64,000 bases of DNA from Flectobacillus sp. BAB-3569 (lineage in GTDB: Bacteria; Bacteroidota; Bacteroidia; Cytophagales; Spirosomataceae), in contig NZ_NJFZ01000001.1 of NCBI RefSeq assembly GCF_002270355.1, positions 1 through 64,000 of the forward strand, given 5' to 3'. Below the pieces are notes generated by a model, which saw nothing but the letters and a program-made list of their open reading frames with translations, was not told where the DNA came from and ran no database searches. The first letter of the stretch is position 1; every line of letters begins with the position of its first letter. The position numbers and the translations under genes were made by a program. This document shows, piece by piece, positions 26,097 through 35,149 of the stretch.

Positions 26097-27565
26097 ATGA
26101 AAAAAGTAATTGTAATTGGAGCGGGATTTTCGGGTTTAGCCGCCGCAACAGGCTTGGCCGATAAAGGTTATGACGTTACGATTCTAGAAAAAATAGCATG
26201 GCGGGTGGTCGTGCGAGAGTTTTTGAGGCAGAGGGTTTTACATTTGATATGGGGCCAAGCTGGTATTGGATGCCCGATATTTTTGACAACTATTTTGCTA
26301 AATTCAATAAAAAAACTTCTGACTATTATGATTTAGTGCGTCTAGATCCTTCGTACGCTGTGATATTGGAAGGAAATGAAACCATAGCACTTCCTGCTGG
26401 GGTTGATAAACTTGAAGCGCTTTTTGAGGAAATGGAACCGGGTAGTGGTGCAAAGTTTAGAGAGTTTCTTCGACAGGCAGAGTATAAATATGATGTAGGG
26501 ATCAATCAATTCGTGTGGAAGCCTTCTCGAAGCATTTCAGAATTTGTAAGTGTAAAATTACTGTATGATGTGGTTCGATTAGACGTATTTCAGTCATTTG
26601 CTAAGCATATTCGTAAGTTTTTTACAGATGATAAAATACTGAAGCTGATGGAGTTTCCTATTTTATTTTTGGGAGCTACGCCCGAAAATACTCCAGCAAT
26701 GTATAGCTTGATGAATTATGCCGAAATGCAATTGGGTACATGGTATCCAATGGGTGGAATGCACAAAATCGTGAAAGGAATGGTGGCTTTGGCAGAAGAA
26801 AAGGGCGTGAAAATTCTCTATAATCAGGAGGTTCAAAAGGTTGTAGTAAACAATGGTATAGCCAAACAAGTTATTACTAGTCAAGGTACTTTTGATACTG
26901 ATGCAGTGGTTGCTAGTGCCGATTATCACCATGTTGAGGATAAAATTCTAGGGCAAACTTATCGAAACTACGATGAAGAGTATTGGGATAAACGAGTGAT
27001 GGCTCCATCGTCTTTATTGTTTTATTTGGGGGTCAATAAGCGTATTCCAAAATTGTTACACCATAATTTATTTTTTGACGAAGATTTTAGTCTTCATGCA
27101 CACGAAATTTATACTGAACCCAAATGGCCTTCGAAGCCTCTATTTTATGCTTCGGCACCATCAGTAACAGATAGTAGTGTTGCTCCAGAGGGTTGTGAAA
27201 ATATATTCTTATTAATTCCTGTGGCACCTGATTTGGAAGATACGGAGGAAATGAGAGAAAAATATTACAGTATTTTGATGGAGCGTCTTGAAAAATATTG
27301 TGGGACTTCTATTCGCGACTCTGTGGTATACAAAAGAAGCTATGCTCACCGTGATTTTAAACAAGATTATCATGCTTTCAAAGGAAATGCTTACGGTTTG
27401 GCAAATACACTTATGCAAACGGCGTTGTTGAAGCCAACTTTGAAAAGTAAGAAAATACAAAATTTTTACTACACAGGTCAGTTGACAGTACCGGGTCCTG
27501 GAGTACCTCCTTCTCTAATTTCTGGCTTATTGGTAGCTAGTGAATTGGATAAAGAAATGAGATAA
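26097..27565 (+). pseudogene. crtI: Phytoene desaturase, split by a -1 frameshift
   Basis: The N-terminal FAD-binding part (VIVIGAGFSGLAAATGLADK ... VTILEK) lies in the frame starting at 26097. The rest, from NSMAGGRARVFEAEGFTFDM to the C-terminal TGQLTVPGPGVPPSLISG, lies one base back in the next frame. One extra A in the six-A run at 26188-26193 would restore a 489-residue protein of normal CrtI length with every motif in place. The enzyme desaturates phytoene stepwise towards lycopene. As written, translation from 26097 stops early, at 26336. The remainder shows no other damage, so this may be a sequence error rather than a dead gene. Confidence 0.88.
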
Positions 27566-27664
27566 AGAATCACCCGACCACATACTTACTAAACATTACT
27601 AAATCACTTTTAAACCTTTAACGGCAAAGAGGCTTTGGCTTTGATGCAATGATGCTTTAAAGAC

Positions 27665-28501
27665 ATGATGGATTTGTATAACACCACGACTTTCGAATGT
27701 AGTAAGCTCATTACTGAGTACTACAGTACTTCGTTTACGCTGGGTATCAAAACGCTAGATAAGCGTTTTCATTTCCCTATTTATGCGATTTATGGCTTTG
27801 TACGCTATGCCGATGAAATTGTGGATACCTTCCATGGTTTTGATAAAAAAGCATTGCTTAATACTTTTAGAACAGATACTTTCAAAGCTATTGACGAAAA
27901 GATTAGCCTGAATCCTGTCATACATTCGTTTCAAATGGTGGTAAATGAATATCAAATCGACCATGATTTGATTAAGGCATTTTTACACTCTATGGAAATG
28001 GATTTGTATCAGTCCGAATACAATCAAGTGGGCTACGAGGAGTATATCTACGGGTCGGCAGAGGTTGTAGGGTTGATGTGCCTAAGAGTATTTTGTGAAG
28101 GAAACAACGAGATGTATCAAGTCCTGAAAGACGATGCTAGAAGATTAGGATCAGCATTTCAAAAGGTGAACTTTTTACGTGATATTAAATCAGATTTTCA
28201 GGAAAGAGGTAGAACTTATTTCCCCAATGTAGATTTTACCAATTTTACCTTAACGGACAAACAACTCATAGAAGAAGATATTCAGGCTGACTTTGATGCC
28301 GCCTACAGAGGTATTATGAATTTGCCTAAAGGCGCCAAAGCAGGGGTATATTTAGCTTACAAATATTATCTTCGTTTGTTTGATAAAATAAAGGGTTGTC
28401 CAGCCTCAAAAATTCAGAATGAAAGAATCAGAGTGCCTGATTTTCAGAAGGTTGCTTTGCTTGCAAAAACTTACTTTCAGTTTAGGCTAAATGTGCTTTA
28501 A
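27665..28501 (+). CDS. crtB: Phytoene synthase
   Basis: Squalene/phytoene synthase family, 278 residues. It condenses two geranylgeranyl diphosphates to phytoene, the substrate of the adjacent CrtI. The first Asp-rich motif is YADEIVDTF (about residues 42-50), the second is NFLRDIKSDFQERGRTYFP, and Mg-diphosphate binding is supported by both. Two ATGs are adjacent (27665, 27668). It lies 99 bp after crtI, probably in the same transcript, and ends before a strong terminator. Later-pathway genes (crtZ, crtY, crtW) are not in this window. Confidence 0.93.
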   Translation: MMDLYNTTTFECSKLITEYYSTSFTLGIKTLDKRFHFPIYAIYGFVRYADEIVDTFHGFDKKALLNTFRTDTFKAIDEKISLNPVIHSFQMVVNEYQIDHDLIKAFLHSMEMDLYQSEYNQVGYEEYIYGSAEVVGLMCLRVFCEGNNEMYQVLKDDARRLGSAFQKVNFLRDIKSDFQERGRTYFPNVDFTNFTLTDKQLIEEDIQADFDAAYRGIMNLPKGAKAGVYLAYKYYLRLFDKIKGCPASKIQNERIRVPDFQKVALLAKTYFQFRLNVL

Positions 28502-28507
28502 TGGCTA

Positions 28508-28746
28508 ATTGAGTGAATGGTGATTGAGTGATTATTACCAGTATATATGTCATGTCTTTCGTTTTAAACTATTTTTAGCAATAGAATTATTCCTAAACTG
28601 TTCATGAAAAAGGCGGTCGAAAATTGTTTTTCGACCGCCTTTTTCGATATTACTATGCTATGTCTGACTAGGCTTAAGACGCAATGCTTTGCGTCTCTAC
28701 TACGGATAGACTAATCACTCAACCACTCAATCACCATTCACTCAAT
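28508..28746. repeat. Dispersed repeat R1, copy with 22-bp inverted ends
   Basis: ATTGAGTGAATGGTGATTGAGT (from 28508) is matched in reverse complement at 28725-28746. Inside lies the palindrome AGACGCAA-TGCT-TTGCGTCT (28677-28696) and the crtB/mntH terminator. Related elements occur at 31.4 and 36.2 kb, all between convergent genes. Confidence 0.75.
28607..28644. terminator. Bidirectional terminator between crtB and mntH
   Basis: A 17-bp perfect stem (28607-28623 with 28628-28644, core GGCGGTCG/CGACCGCC) has A-tracts on one side and T-tracts on the other. It can stop transcription arriving from crtB and from mntH. Confidence 0.85.
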
Positions 28747-28754
28747 AACCTTTA

Positions 28755-30065
28755 TTACATCAATGTATCCCAAAGTAAGTACATATTAAAAACTATAATG
28801 ATAATTGATACGACCCATGAGGTGATTTCTACCAATTTCGAGTTGGCAAATTCTCCCATTTTCTTTTTGGAACTAGTAAACATCACAAGTGGAACTACCG
28901 CAAAACTCAACTGAAGCGATAATATTACCTGACTCAAAACCAAAAGTTCTCCTGTCCCTTTTTCTCCATAAATCAAGGTTACAATCAAGGCTGGAATTAC
29001 TGCTAGCAAACGAGTAATTAGACGACGTAACCAAGGTTTTAAATGTAAGTTTAAAAAGCCTTCCATTACAATTTGCCCAGCCAAAGTACCTGTCAAAGTA
29101 GAATTTTGTCCTGAAGCTAATAAGGCTACAGCAAAACAAATACCTGCCATTTTTACACCTAATACAGGGTCGAGCAAGTGATAGGCATCATGTATATCCG
29201 CTACTTGCTGATTGCCAGAAGTATGAAAAGCTGCTGCCGATACAATCAAAATAGCGGCATTGATAAAAAAGGCAAATCCTAATGAAATAGTAGAATCAAT
29301 TGTAGCGAATTTGATGGCAGAACGTTTTCCTTCAGTCGACTTTTCAAAATCACGTGTTTGTACAATGCTCGAATGCAAGTACAAATTATGTGGCATAACT
29401 GTAGCGCCTAAAATCCCGATGGCTACATAAAGCATATCTGGGTTTACAATGATTTCTTTTTTGGGAACAAGATTACCTACAATCTGAGAAAATGAAGGAT
29501 GTGAAACGGCTATTTCGTAAGAAAAACAAAGGAAAATCATAAATATCAAGGCAGCTACAATACTTTCCAACATTCTGAATCCTTTGTTTTGGAAATAAAG
29601 TAAAACCAAAACATCTAACACTGTTATGACTACCCCAACACTTAAAGGCATTCCAAATAATAAATTTAGAGCAATGGCAGAGCCAATTACTTCAGCCAAG
29701 TCGCAAGCAGCAATTGCAACTTCGCAAAGCAACCAAAGAACAATTACCGTTGGTTTAGAATATGCATCACGGCAGGCTTGGGCAAGGTCTTTGCCTGTGG
29801 CAATTCCTAGTTTGAGCGATAAATGTTGTAAAAGCATCGCAAACAAATTAGAAATCAAAATAACAGAAAGAAGCGTATAGCCAAATTTAGAGCCACCAGC
29901 GATATCTGTAGCCCAATTGCCTGGGTCCATATAGCCAACGGCTACCATTAGTCCTGGTCCTGTAAAAGCCCAAAGCTTTCGCCAAAATGAACCCGTTTTG
30001 GGTACATCTATCGAGGCGTATACTTCGGGTAAGGATGGAGTTATATCTTTATTTTTCCAACTCAT
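28755..30065 (-). CDS. mntH: NRAMP-family divalent metal transporter (Mn2+/Fe2+)
   Basis: This 436-residue inner-membrane protein has about 11 membrane helices. Metal-site motifs are intact: DPGNWATD in helix 1 (following GYM) and MPHNLYLHS in helix 6. It takes up Mn2+ (and Fe2+) with protons. A DtxR-type regulator gene is transcribed divergently, and a matching operator lies upstream, so metal-dependent control is likely. The start at 30065 leaves a leader of about 200 bases from the predicted promoter. Confidence 0.92.
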   Translation of the reverse strand: MSWKNKDITPSLPEVYASIDVPKTGSFWRKLWAFTGPGLMVAVGYMDPGNWATDIAGGSKFGYTLLSVILISNLFAMLLQHLSLKLGIATGKDLAQACRDAYSKPTVIVLWLLCEVAIAACDLAEVIGSAIALNLLFGMPLSVGVVITVLDVLVLLYFQNKGFRMLESIVAALIFMIFLCFSYEIAVSHPSFSQIVGNLVPKKEIIVNPDMLYVAIGILGATVMPHNLYLHSSIVQTRDFEKSTEGKRSAIKFATIDSTISLGFAFFINAAILIVSAAAFHTSGNQQVADIHDAYHLLDPVLGVKMAGICFAVALLASGQNSTLTGTLAGQIVMEGFLNLHLKPWLRRLITRLLAVIPALIVTLIYGEKGTGELLVLSQVILSLQLSFAVVPLVMFTSSKKKMGEFANSKLVEITSWVVSIIIIVFNMYLLWDTLM

Positions 30066-30271
30066 AGTTTTGGTAATATTAGGTTTTAATCTTTGAGAGT
30101 GTTTGTGTATTTAGTAAATGATTGTTGGTTTACAATCTCAAAAAATCAAGTATTAGTATTTTATCACCTATTTGACTCTTTTGAGCTTTCCGAAAACTGC
30201 TTCCTACTTTTGAATAAAGTGCTAAGTAGTTATCCTAAACTTTGAGCTCCAAGCTTTTACTAAATGCTTAA

Positions 30272-30302
30272 CAAACTTAAAATGTATTTTTTATAATTCA
30301 AA
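30272..30302 (-). promoter_or_regulatory. Promoter of mntH
   Basis: On the minus strand: TTTG (30302-30299), 19 bases, TAAGTTTG (30279-30272). Both boxes and the spacing match the Bacteroidota consensus. The DtxR-type palindrome begins 6 bases upstream of the -33 box. Confidence 0.65.
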
Positions 30303-30308
30303 ACAAAT

Positions 30309-30326
30309 TTTTAGATTAGTCTAAAA
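30309..30326. promoter_or_regulatory. DtxR/MntR-type operator candidate
   Basis: TTTTAGA (30309-30315), TTAG, TCTAAAA (30320-30326): a perfect 7-bp inverted repeat that also fits the DtxR-family pattern TTAGnTTAGnCTAA. It lies between mntH and mntR, adjacent to both predicted promoters, so MntR is the natural candidate to bind it. Confidence 0.65.
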
Positions 30327-30350
30327 TTTACTTTTGTTCAAGTAAAAAAT

Positions 30351-30358
30351 TACCTTTG
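30351..30358 (+). promoter_or_regulatory. Candidate -7 element of mntR
   Basis: TACCTTTG fits TAnnTTTG. A TTTG at 30333-30336 is closer than ideal (14 bases). The leader to mntR would be about 380 bases and would include a repeat element, so a nearer promoter is not excluded. Confidence 0.4.
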
Positions 30359-30440
30359 TATAAATTAAAAGCATAGTTAAAGGCTTAGTTTACTGAAAGA
30401 AGGAATTGTTTTTCTGAAATCGACTAATCGTATCTGTGTT

Positions 30441-30575
30441 ATAAGTTAGTACGCAAAATAAAATTTAAGATTGTGCTTAGGCTTTCAGGTAACGGCTTTC
30501 GGCGGTGGGCTTTGGAAAAAAGTGGGTCTGTGGTTATTAAAAACATTTTAACACTCTTTGCCTAGTGCCTAAACT
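30441..30575. repeat. Dispersed repeat R3, degenerate copy
   Basis: It shares AAGTTAGT, GGCTTTC and a long stretch around TTTAACACTCTTTGCC and GTGCCTAAA with the element at 39215-39372, in the same orientation. The right terminal inverted repeat is not recognisable here. It sits in the leader of mntR. Confidence 0.65.
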
Positions 30576-30743
30576 CATAGTTTAAATCTTATCTTGCTAA
30601 TTATGCGTGCATTCCAGTAACTGATATACTATTAACTAATAACTTTTTTACTTAAATTCTAAATTTTGTTATTTGACAACTACTCACTTCTTTGAAAAAC
30701 GCATCAACGAATCCTTTTTCGAAGAAGTATAACTATAAAATTC

Positions 30744-31412
30744 ATGCAAATCACTTCGTTCACAGAAGAAAACTACCTGAAAATAATCTATAAACTTTCT
30801 GCCGAAACCGATGCAGATATTAGCACCAATGCCGTAGCTGAACTCACTCAGACCAAAGCAGCGTCGGTATCGGATATGCTTCGGAAGTTGTCGGAAAAGA
30901 ATTTGGTTAATTACCAAAAATACCAAGGAGTACGTCTTACTGAGGCTGGCGAACAAGTGGCGCTTAAAGTGATTCGTAAGCATCGTTTGTGGGAAGTATT
31001 TCTGGTAGAAAAACTAGGGTTTAACTGGGATGAGGTTCATGATATTGCCGAGCAATTAGAGCATATAGACTCAGAGGAGTTAGTTGAAAAGTTAGATGAG
31101 TTTTTGGGTTTTCCTAAGTTTGACCCACATGGTGACCCTATTCCAGATCCTAATGGTAGAATGCCAAAACTAACCTATCAAAATTTATCAGAAGTCAAAC
31201 AAGGTGAGCGCGTGTTGATGATGGGTGTTTCGGAGCATTCTTCTGCCTTTTTGCAGTATGTAGCCAAATTAGGCATTAGTCTAGGTTCGGAATTATATAT
31301 TTTAGAAATCAATGATTTTGATAAATCATTATCCGTACAAATTGCTCAAGCTAATCCACAATTTATGAGTCATGAAGTAGCGAAAAATCTCTTGGTGAAG
31401 GGAATAAAATAA
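30744..31412 (+). CDS. mntR: DtxR/MntR-family metal-dependent transcriptional regulator
   Basis: This 222-residue protein has an N-terminal winged helix (about 1-65, with ENYLKIIYKLSAE and KAASVSDMLRKLSEKNLVNY), a metal-binding dimerisation domain (66-140, with HRLWEVFLVEKLGFNWDEVH and AEQLEHIDSEELVEKLDEFL) and a C-terminal FeoA/SH3-like domain (about 150-222). With Mn2+ or Fe2+ bound, such proteins repress uptake genes; mntH lies divergently upstream. The gene symbol is inferred from this pairing. Confidence 0.9.
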   Translation: MQITSFTEENYLKIIYKLSAETDADISTNAVAELTQTKAASVSDMLRKLSEKNLVNYQKYQGVRLTEAGEQVALKVIRKHRLWEVFLVEKLGFNWDEVHDIAEQLEHIDSEELVEKLDEFLGFPKFDPHGDPIPDPNGRMPKLTYQNLSEVKQGERVLMMGVSEHSSAFLQYVAKLGISLGSELYILEINDFDKSLSVQIAQANPQFMSHEVAKNLLVKGIK

Positions 31413-31422
31413 AAAATGAGAC

Positions 31423-31547
31423 ATTGAGAATTGAGTGATTATGTTAAAAGTTATATTCTATTTAGTAAAGACGTAAAGCATTGCGTCTCTACCAGTAAAA
31501 TTCTAATAAAACAATCACTCATTCGCTCAATCACAAAACCACTCAAT
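31423..31547. repeat. Dispersed repeat R1, second full copy
   Basis: The ATTGAGTGATT-type left arm (31423-31440) and the reverse-complement right arm (31512-31547) flank AGACGTAA-AGCA-TTGCGTCT (31469-31488). It lies between convergent mntR and eutC. The core is inverted relative to the 28.6-kb copy. Confidence 0.7.
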
Positions 31548-32298
31548 ATAAAAGCTTCCCTTGCATTTCGTCTTTCAAATTTACCCCACTGATTTGTTTA
31601 GTTTTCATTTCGGTAAGTAAATAGAGTATTTTTTCGATAGCTGCGGGATAATTCAATCCTTCAGGACGAATATTAGATACACAGTTTCTTCTTTCATCGG
31701 TAATACCTACACTCGGCTGATATGTCAAATAAGCGCCCATACTATCTGGCGAGCTCAGTCCTGGGCGTTCGCCAATCAAAATAAGGACTATTTCGGCCTT
31801 GAAGGCACTCGCTATTTCATCAGCAATGGCTACTCGGCCTTGTTCTACCAAGGCAATAGGCGCAATACGCCAATGATGTTGAATCAACACATTCAATAAA
31901 CCATTTACCACCGGTATGGCATGGGTATTGACGGCGTTGGCCGACAGGCCATCTGCTATAACAATAGCAATATCTTGTGGTGTATCAACCACGTTTTTTA
32001 GCGCCTGTTTAGAGGCTTCAGACAATTGCCTTCCCCAATCTGGACGCTGTAAATATTGAGCACGAGAATTAGCCTTACTTTGTAAGACAATAGTTTCATG
32101 CAAAATTCTATCTTGAATATTTTGTAGGTCTAAAGAAGAATGCACAGCATCACGAGCCTGAGCATGGTCAGCCTGAAACCGAAGAAGTTCTTTGGTCGGT
32201 AAGCTATGCCCAGCACGTCCACGAGCAATGCGGGCAGAGGTATAGCTTTGCAAAAAATCCCAAATATCAGTCTGAATCAGTTGTTTTTCTGTTGTCAT
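31543..32298 (-). CDS. eutC: Ethanolamine ammonia-lyase small subunit
   Basis: EutC family, 251 residues. With EutB and adenosylcobalamin it converts ethanolamine to acetaldehyde and ammonia. Family segments include ARIARGRAGHSLPT near the N-terminus, VIADGLSANAVNTHA, VLILIGERPGLSSPDSMGAYL and RNCVSNIRPEGLNYPAA. It lies 11 bp downstream of a YitT-family gene and about 1.5 kb from eutB, an unusual separation. No microcompartment genes are visible. Confidence 0.95.
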   Translation of the reverse strand: MTTEKQLIQTDIWDFLQSYTSARIARGRAGHSLPTKELLRFQADHAQARDAVHSSLDLQNIQDRILHETIVLQSKANSRAQYLQRPDWGRQLSEASKQALKNVVDTPQDIAIVIADGLSANAVNTHAIPVVNGLLNVLIQHHWRIAPIALVEQGRVAIADEIASAFKAEIVLILIGERPGLSSPDSMGAYLTYQPSVGITDERRNCVSNIRPEGLNYPAAIEKILYLLTEMKTKQISGVNLKDEMQGKLLY

Positions 32299-32309
32299 AA
32301 TTCACTCAA

Positions 32310-33209
32310 TTAATGCAAGGGTAATTTCTTTATCATACCACCTTTTACGTCATTCAGACTTTGTTGTACGACAAAGGCCGTAGGGTCAATATTTTCGATT
32401 TCGTTGGTAAGCTTTTGGATTTCCAAACGAGTCAATACCGTATAAACTACGTCCAAGTCTTCATCTTTACGACCTCTTTTTCCGAAACCTCTTTTCGCTT
32501 TAAAAATCGTTACACCACGTCCGAGCTGCTCTATAATCATCACTCTGATTTCTTCACTTTTTTCAGAAATAATCGTCACGCCTGTGTATTCCTCTATACC
32601 ATGAATCAAAAAGTCAATCGTTTTTGAGGCTGATAAATACGTAAGCATGGCATACAAGGCTGTTTCGATATTGATTAAAAAAGCTGCAACTGCAAAAATC
32701 AATACGTTGATAATAATAATGACGTCGCCTACTGATAAAACTGTTTTACGGCTAATATATAAAGCTAATACCTCGGTGCCATCCAATACGCCACCACCAC
32801 GGATAGACATACCAATACCTGCGCCTAAGAAGAACCCTCCAAAGATAGCAATCAATAGTTTGTCGGAAGTAACCAGTGGGATTTCGATAAAAGCAATGCA
32901 GATAGCGAGCCCAACAATGCCTAAAAGTGTTTTGATGGCAAAAAACTTGGATACTTGACTGTATGCCAAAAATATAAACGGAAGATTTACGATAACAATT
33001 AAATAAGGAAGTGGAATGTCAGTTGTGATGTTAATCAACAAAGACATACCCATTACGCCTCCATCCAAAAAGCTATTGGGAAGCAAAAATCCTTTGAGAC
33101 CAATTCCTGCGAGTAATACACCTAAGGCAATCAGAGAAACGTTCTTGACGCTTTGTGCAGGGTTATATTCATTAATGCCTAGGGTTTTGAGGAGAAGTTT
33201 TTGTACCAT
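32310..33209 (-). CDS. YitT-family membrane protein (DUF161 + DUF2179)
   Basis: This 299-residue protein has six predicted membrane segments (about 20-215; for example NVSLIALGVLLAGIGLKGFL, and the family motif GGGVLDGTEVLAL) and a C-terminal cytoplasmic DUF2179 domain (about 215-290, with VTIFKAKRGF). The function of YitT proteins is not established. Its position between eutB and eutC, 11 bp before eutC, suggests co-expression. It starts within the last 38 bases of the small lipoprotein gene. Confidence 0.9.
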   Translation of the reverse strand: MVQKLLLKTLGINEYNPAQSVKNVSLIALGVLLAGIGLKGFLLPNSFLDGGVMGMSLLINITTDIPLPYLIVIVNLPFIFLAYSQVSKFFAIKTLLGIVGLAICIAFIEIPLVTSDKLLIAIFGGFFLGAGIGMSIRGGGVLDGTEVLALYISRKTVLSVGDVIIIINVLIFAVAAFLINIETALYAMLTYLSASKTIDFLIHGIEEYTGVTIISEKSEEIRVMIIEQLGRGVTIFKAKRGFGKRGRKDEDLDVVYTVLTRLEIQKLTNEIENIDPTAFVVQQSLNDVKGGMIKKLPLH

Positions 33210-33438
33210 TGTAGATGTGAATAGGGTTTTTACAGTTTCCTTTATGCGTTAAGCTGGCATACCCATGTGTATGTTCAAGTCTTAGATATTCGCACCCGTC
33301 TATCACCACAACGGTGTATTCAGGAACGGACTCTTTTATTTTCTTGACATTTTCTAAAGATTTTTCCTGAATTTGATCGCAGCTTATAATAGCAAAGCTT
33401 AGTAATACAAGAAGACTTTTTGAAACGAGACTTTTCAT
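33172..33438 (-). CDS. Small predicted lipoprotein with C-terminal DGCEY/KGNCKNP motif
   Basis: Starting at the second ATG (33438) gives 88 residues with a signal MKSLVSKSLLVLLSFAIISC and a lipidation Cys; the first ATG (33447) adds three residues. The C-terminal part (VVVIDGCEYLRL ... LTHKGNCKNPIHIYN) belongs to a recurrent uncharacterised small-protein family in Bacteroidota and phages. The last 38 bases overlap the yitT start. The function is unknown; the conserved Cys residues may bind metal or form a disulfide. Confidence 0.7.
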   Translation of the reverse strand: MKSLVSKSLLVLLSFAIISCDQIQEKSLENVKKIKESVPEYTVVVIDGCEYLRLEHTHGYASLTHKGNCKNPIHIYNGTKTSPQNPRH

Positions 33439-33772
33439 ACAATGCAAAGGTTTTGATTGCCTAACGTATACTAATAACGCTGATTTTGGAGAATAACTCC
33501 GTGGATTACCCTATTCTAATAGTATTCTAATATGAGATAACGTTAAAAGTTACTAGCGTAACCGTTATTGGAAAGTGTTTATAATCAGAAGAATACTATC
33601 AATATAAATGAACATACACTGATTAATGGACAAAATTGAATTTACTAGTTCAAGACTTAGTCTTGGACTCATTTTTTTAACAGTTTAAAACTGTTTTTAA
33701 AAAATGCAGTGAAAAAGTCTATACACCTGAATCACACTTTCTCGTTTTGTCCAGTAATCAGGAACACACAAC
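33439..33772. other. Gap between eutB and the lipoprotein gene, with two hairpins
   Basis: Two inverted repeats lie here. GTTCAAGAC/GTCTTGGAC (33648-33656 with 33660-33668) is followed by a T-run on the plus strand, and AACAGTTT/AAACTGTT lies at about 33679-33695. They may end or attenuate eutB transcription, which would make the downstream three genes a separate unit. No gene is seen. Confidence 0.4.
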
Positions 33773-35149
33773 TTAAGATATTGATTGTTGTAAAAGCCGA
33801 TGTTCACTAGAAATAGTTTTTAGTCTAAATTGTTCATCCACGATATTCATTTTGAGTAGCCATTCTTCAAACTCAGGAGCTGGCTTTAATCCCAATAAAT
33901 GACGAATATAGAGTGCATCGTGAAATGAAGTACTTTGGTAATGAAGCATCACATCGTCGGCTCCTGGTACGCCCATGATAAAATTACAGCCTGCTGTACC
34001 GAGTAATGTCAATAGCGAATCCATATCGTCTTGGTCGGCTTCGGCGTGGTTGGTATAACAAACATCCACACCCATTGGTAAGCCCAATAATTTGGCACAA
34101 AAATGGTCTTCTAAGCCTGCACGAATAATCTGTTTTCCATCAAATAAATACTCAGGGCCAATAAATCCCACTACGGTATTTACTAATAATGGATTGAAGT
34201 GACGGGCTACTGCATAAGCTCTTGTTTCGCAAGTTTGCTGGTCGAGTCCCCAATGCGCATTGGCAGATAAAGCCGAGCCTTGTCCCGTTTCAAAATACAT
34301 AAGGTTATTGCCAACGCTGCCTCTATTGAGTGATAAACCAGCTTCGTAACCTTCTTTTAAGATGTCCAAATTAACGCCAAAAGAGGTGTTAGTGGCTTCT
34401 GTTCCTCCAATAGATTGAAATACCAAATCAATAGGCGCACCTCTTTCTATGGCTTTGATCGTTGTAGTAATATGACTCAAAATACAGGTTTGGATAGGAA
34501 TGTCAAATTTTTGACGGACACTATCTAACATCGAAACCAATTGTATTACGGTTGGAACACTATCGGTGGCTGGGTTAATGCCAATTACGGCATCGCCGTT
34601 TCCATAAAACAAACCATCAATCATACTGGCTGCTATACCACGATAGTCGTCAGTAGGGTGATTGGGCTGTAAACGGGTCGAAAAACGTCCTTTTAAACCA
34701 ATGGTATTTCTAAATTTGGTAATAACGCTACATTTAGAGGCAACATTAATCAAGTCCTGAATGCGCATGAGCTTAGAAACTGCTGCCGCCATTTCGGGAG
34801 TTATGCCTTTACTGATTTGTTGTAAAACCTCCGTCGTGGTATTTTCGGATAAAAGGAAATTTCGAAAGTCTCCCACTGTCAAGTGACTGATAGGAGAGAA
34901 GGCCGCCAAGTCGTGGGTATCGATAATCAGGCGGGTAACTTCATCTTTTTCGTAAGGAACAAGTGCTTCGTTCAGAAAAACCTTCAATGGTACATCAGCC
35001 AATGCCATTTGTGCGGCTACTCTTTCTTCGGCACTGTTGGCAGCCACACCAGCTAGTTCGTCCCCCGACCTTTTTGGGGTAGCTTTTGCCATAAGCGTTT
35101 TGAGGTCGGCAAATTGATAGGTTTTGTATTTAATCGTTTGTTGAAACAT
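33773..35149 (-). CDS. eutB: Ethanolamine ammonia-lyase large subunit
   Basis: This 458-residue TIM-barrel catalytic subunit is of normal family length. Conserved stretches include RFSTRLQPNHPTDDYRG, GDAVIGINPATDSVPTV, LMYFETGQGSALSANAHWG, GFIGPEYLFDG and DVCYTNHAEADQDDMD. It binds ethanolamine and the cobalamin cofactor together with EutC. No cobalamin riboswitch was recognised upstream (35150-35430), and no ethanolamine permease is adjacent. Confidence 0.96.
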   Translation of the reverse strand: MFQQTIKYKTYQFADLKTLMAKATPKRSGDELAGVAANSAEERVAAQMALADVPLKVFLNEALVPYEKDEVTRLIIDTHDLAAFSPISHLTVGDFRNFLLSENTTTEVLQQISKGITPEMAAAVSKLMRIQDLINVASKCSVITKFRNTIGLKGRFSTRLQPNHPTDDYRGIAASMIDGLFYGNGDAVIGINPATDSVPTVIQLVSMLDSVRQKFDIPIQTCILSHITTTIKAIERGAPIDLVFQSIGGTEATNTSFGVNLDILKEGYEAGLSLNRGSVGNNLMYFETGQGSALSANAHWGLDQQTCETRAYAVARHFNPLLVNTVVGFIGPEYLFDGKQIIRAGLEDHFCAKLLGLPMGVDVCYTNHAEADQDDMDSLLTLLGTAGCNFIMGVPGADDVMLHYQSTSFHDALYIRHLLGLKPAPEFEEWLLKMNIVDEQFRLKTISSEHRLLQQSIS

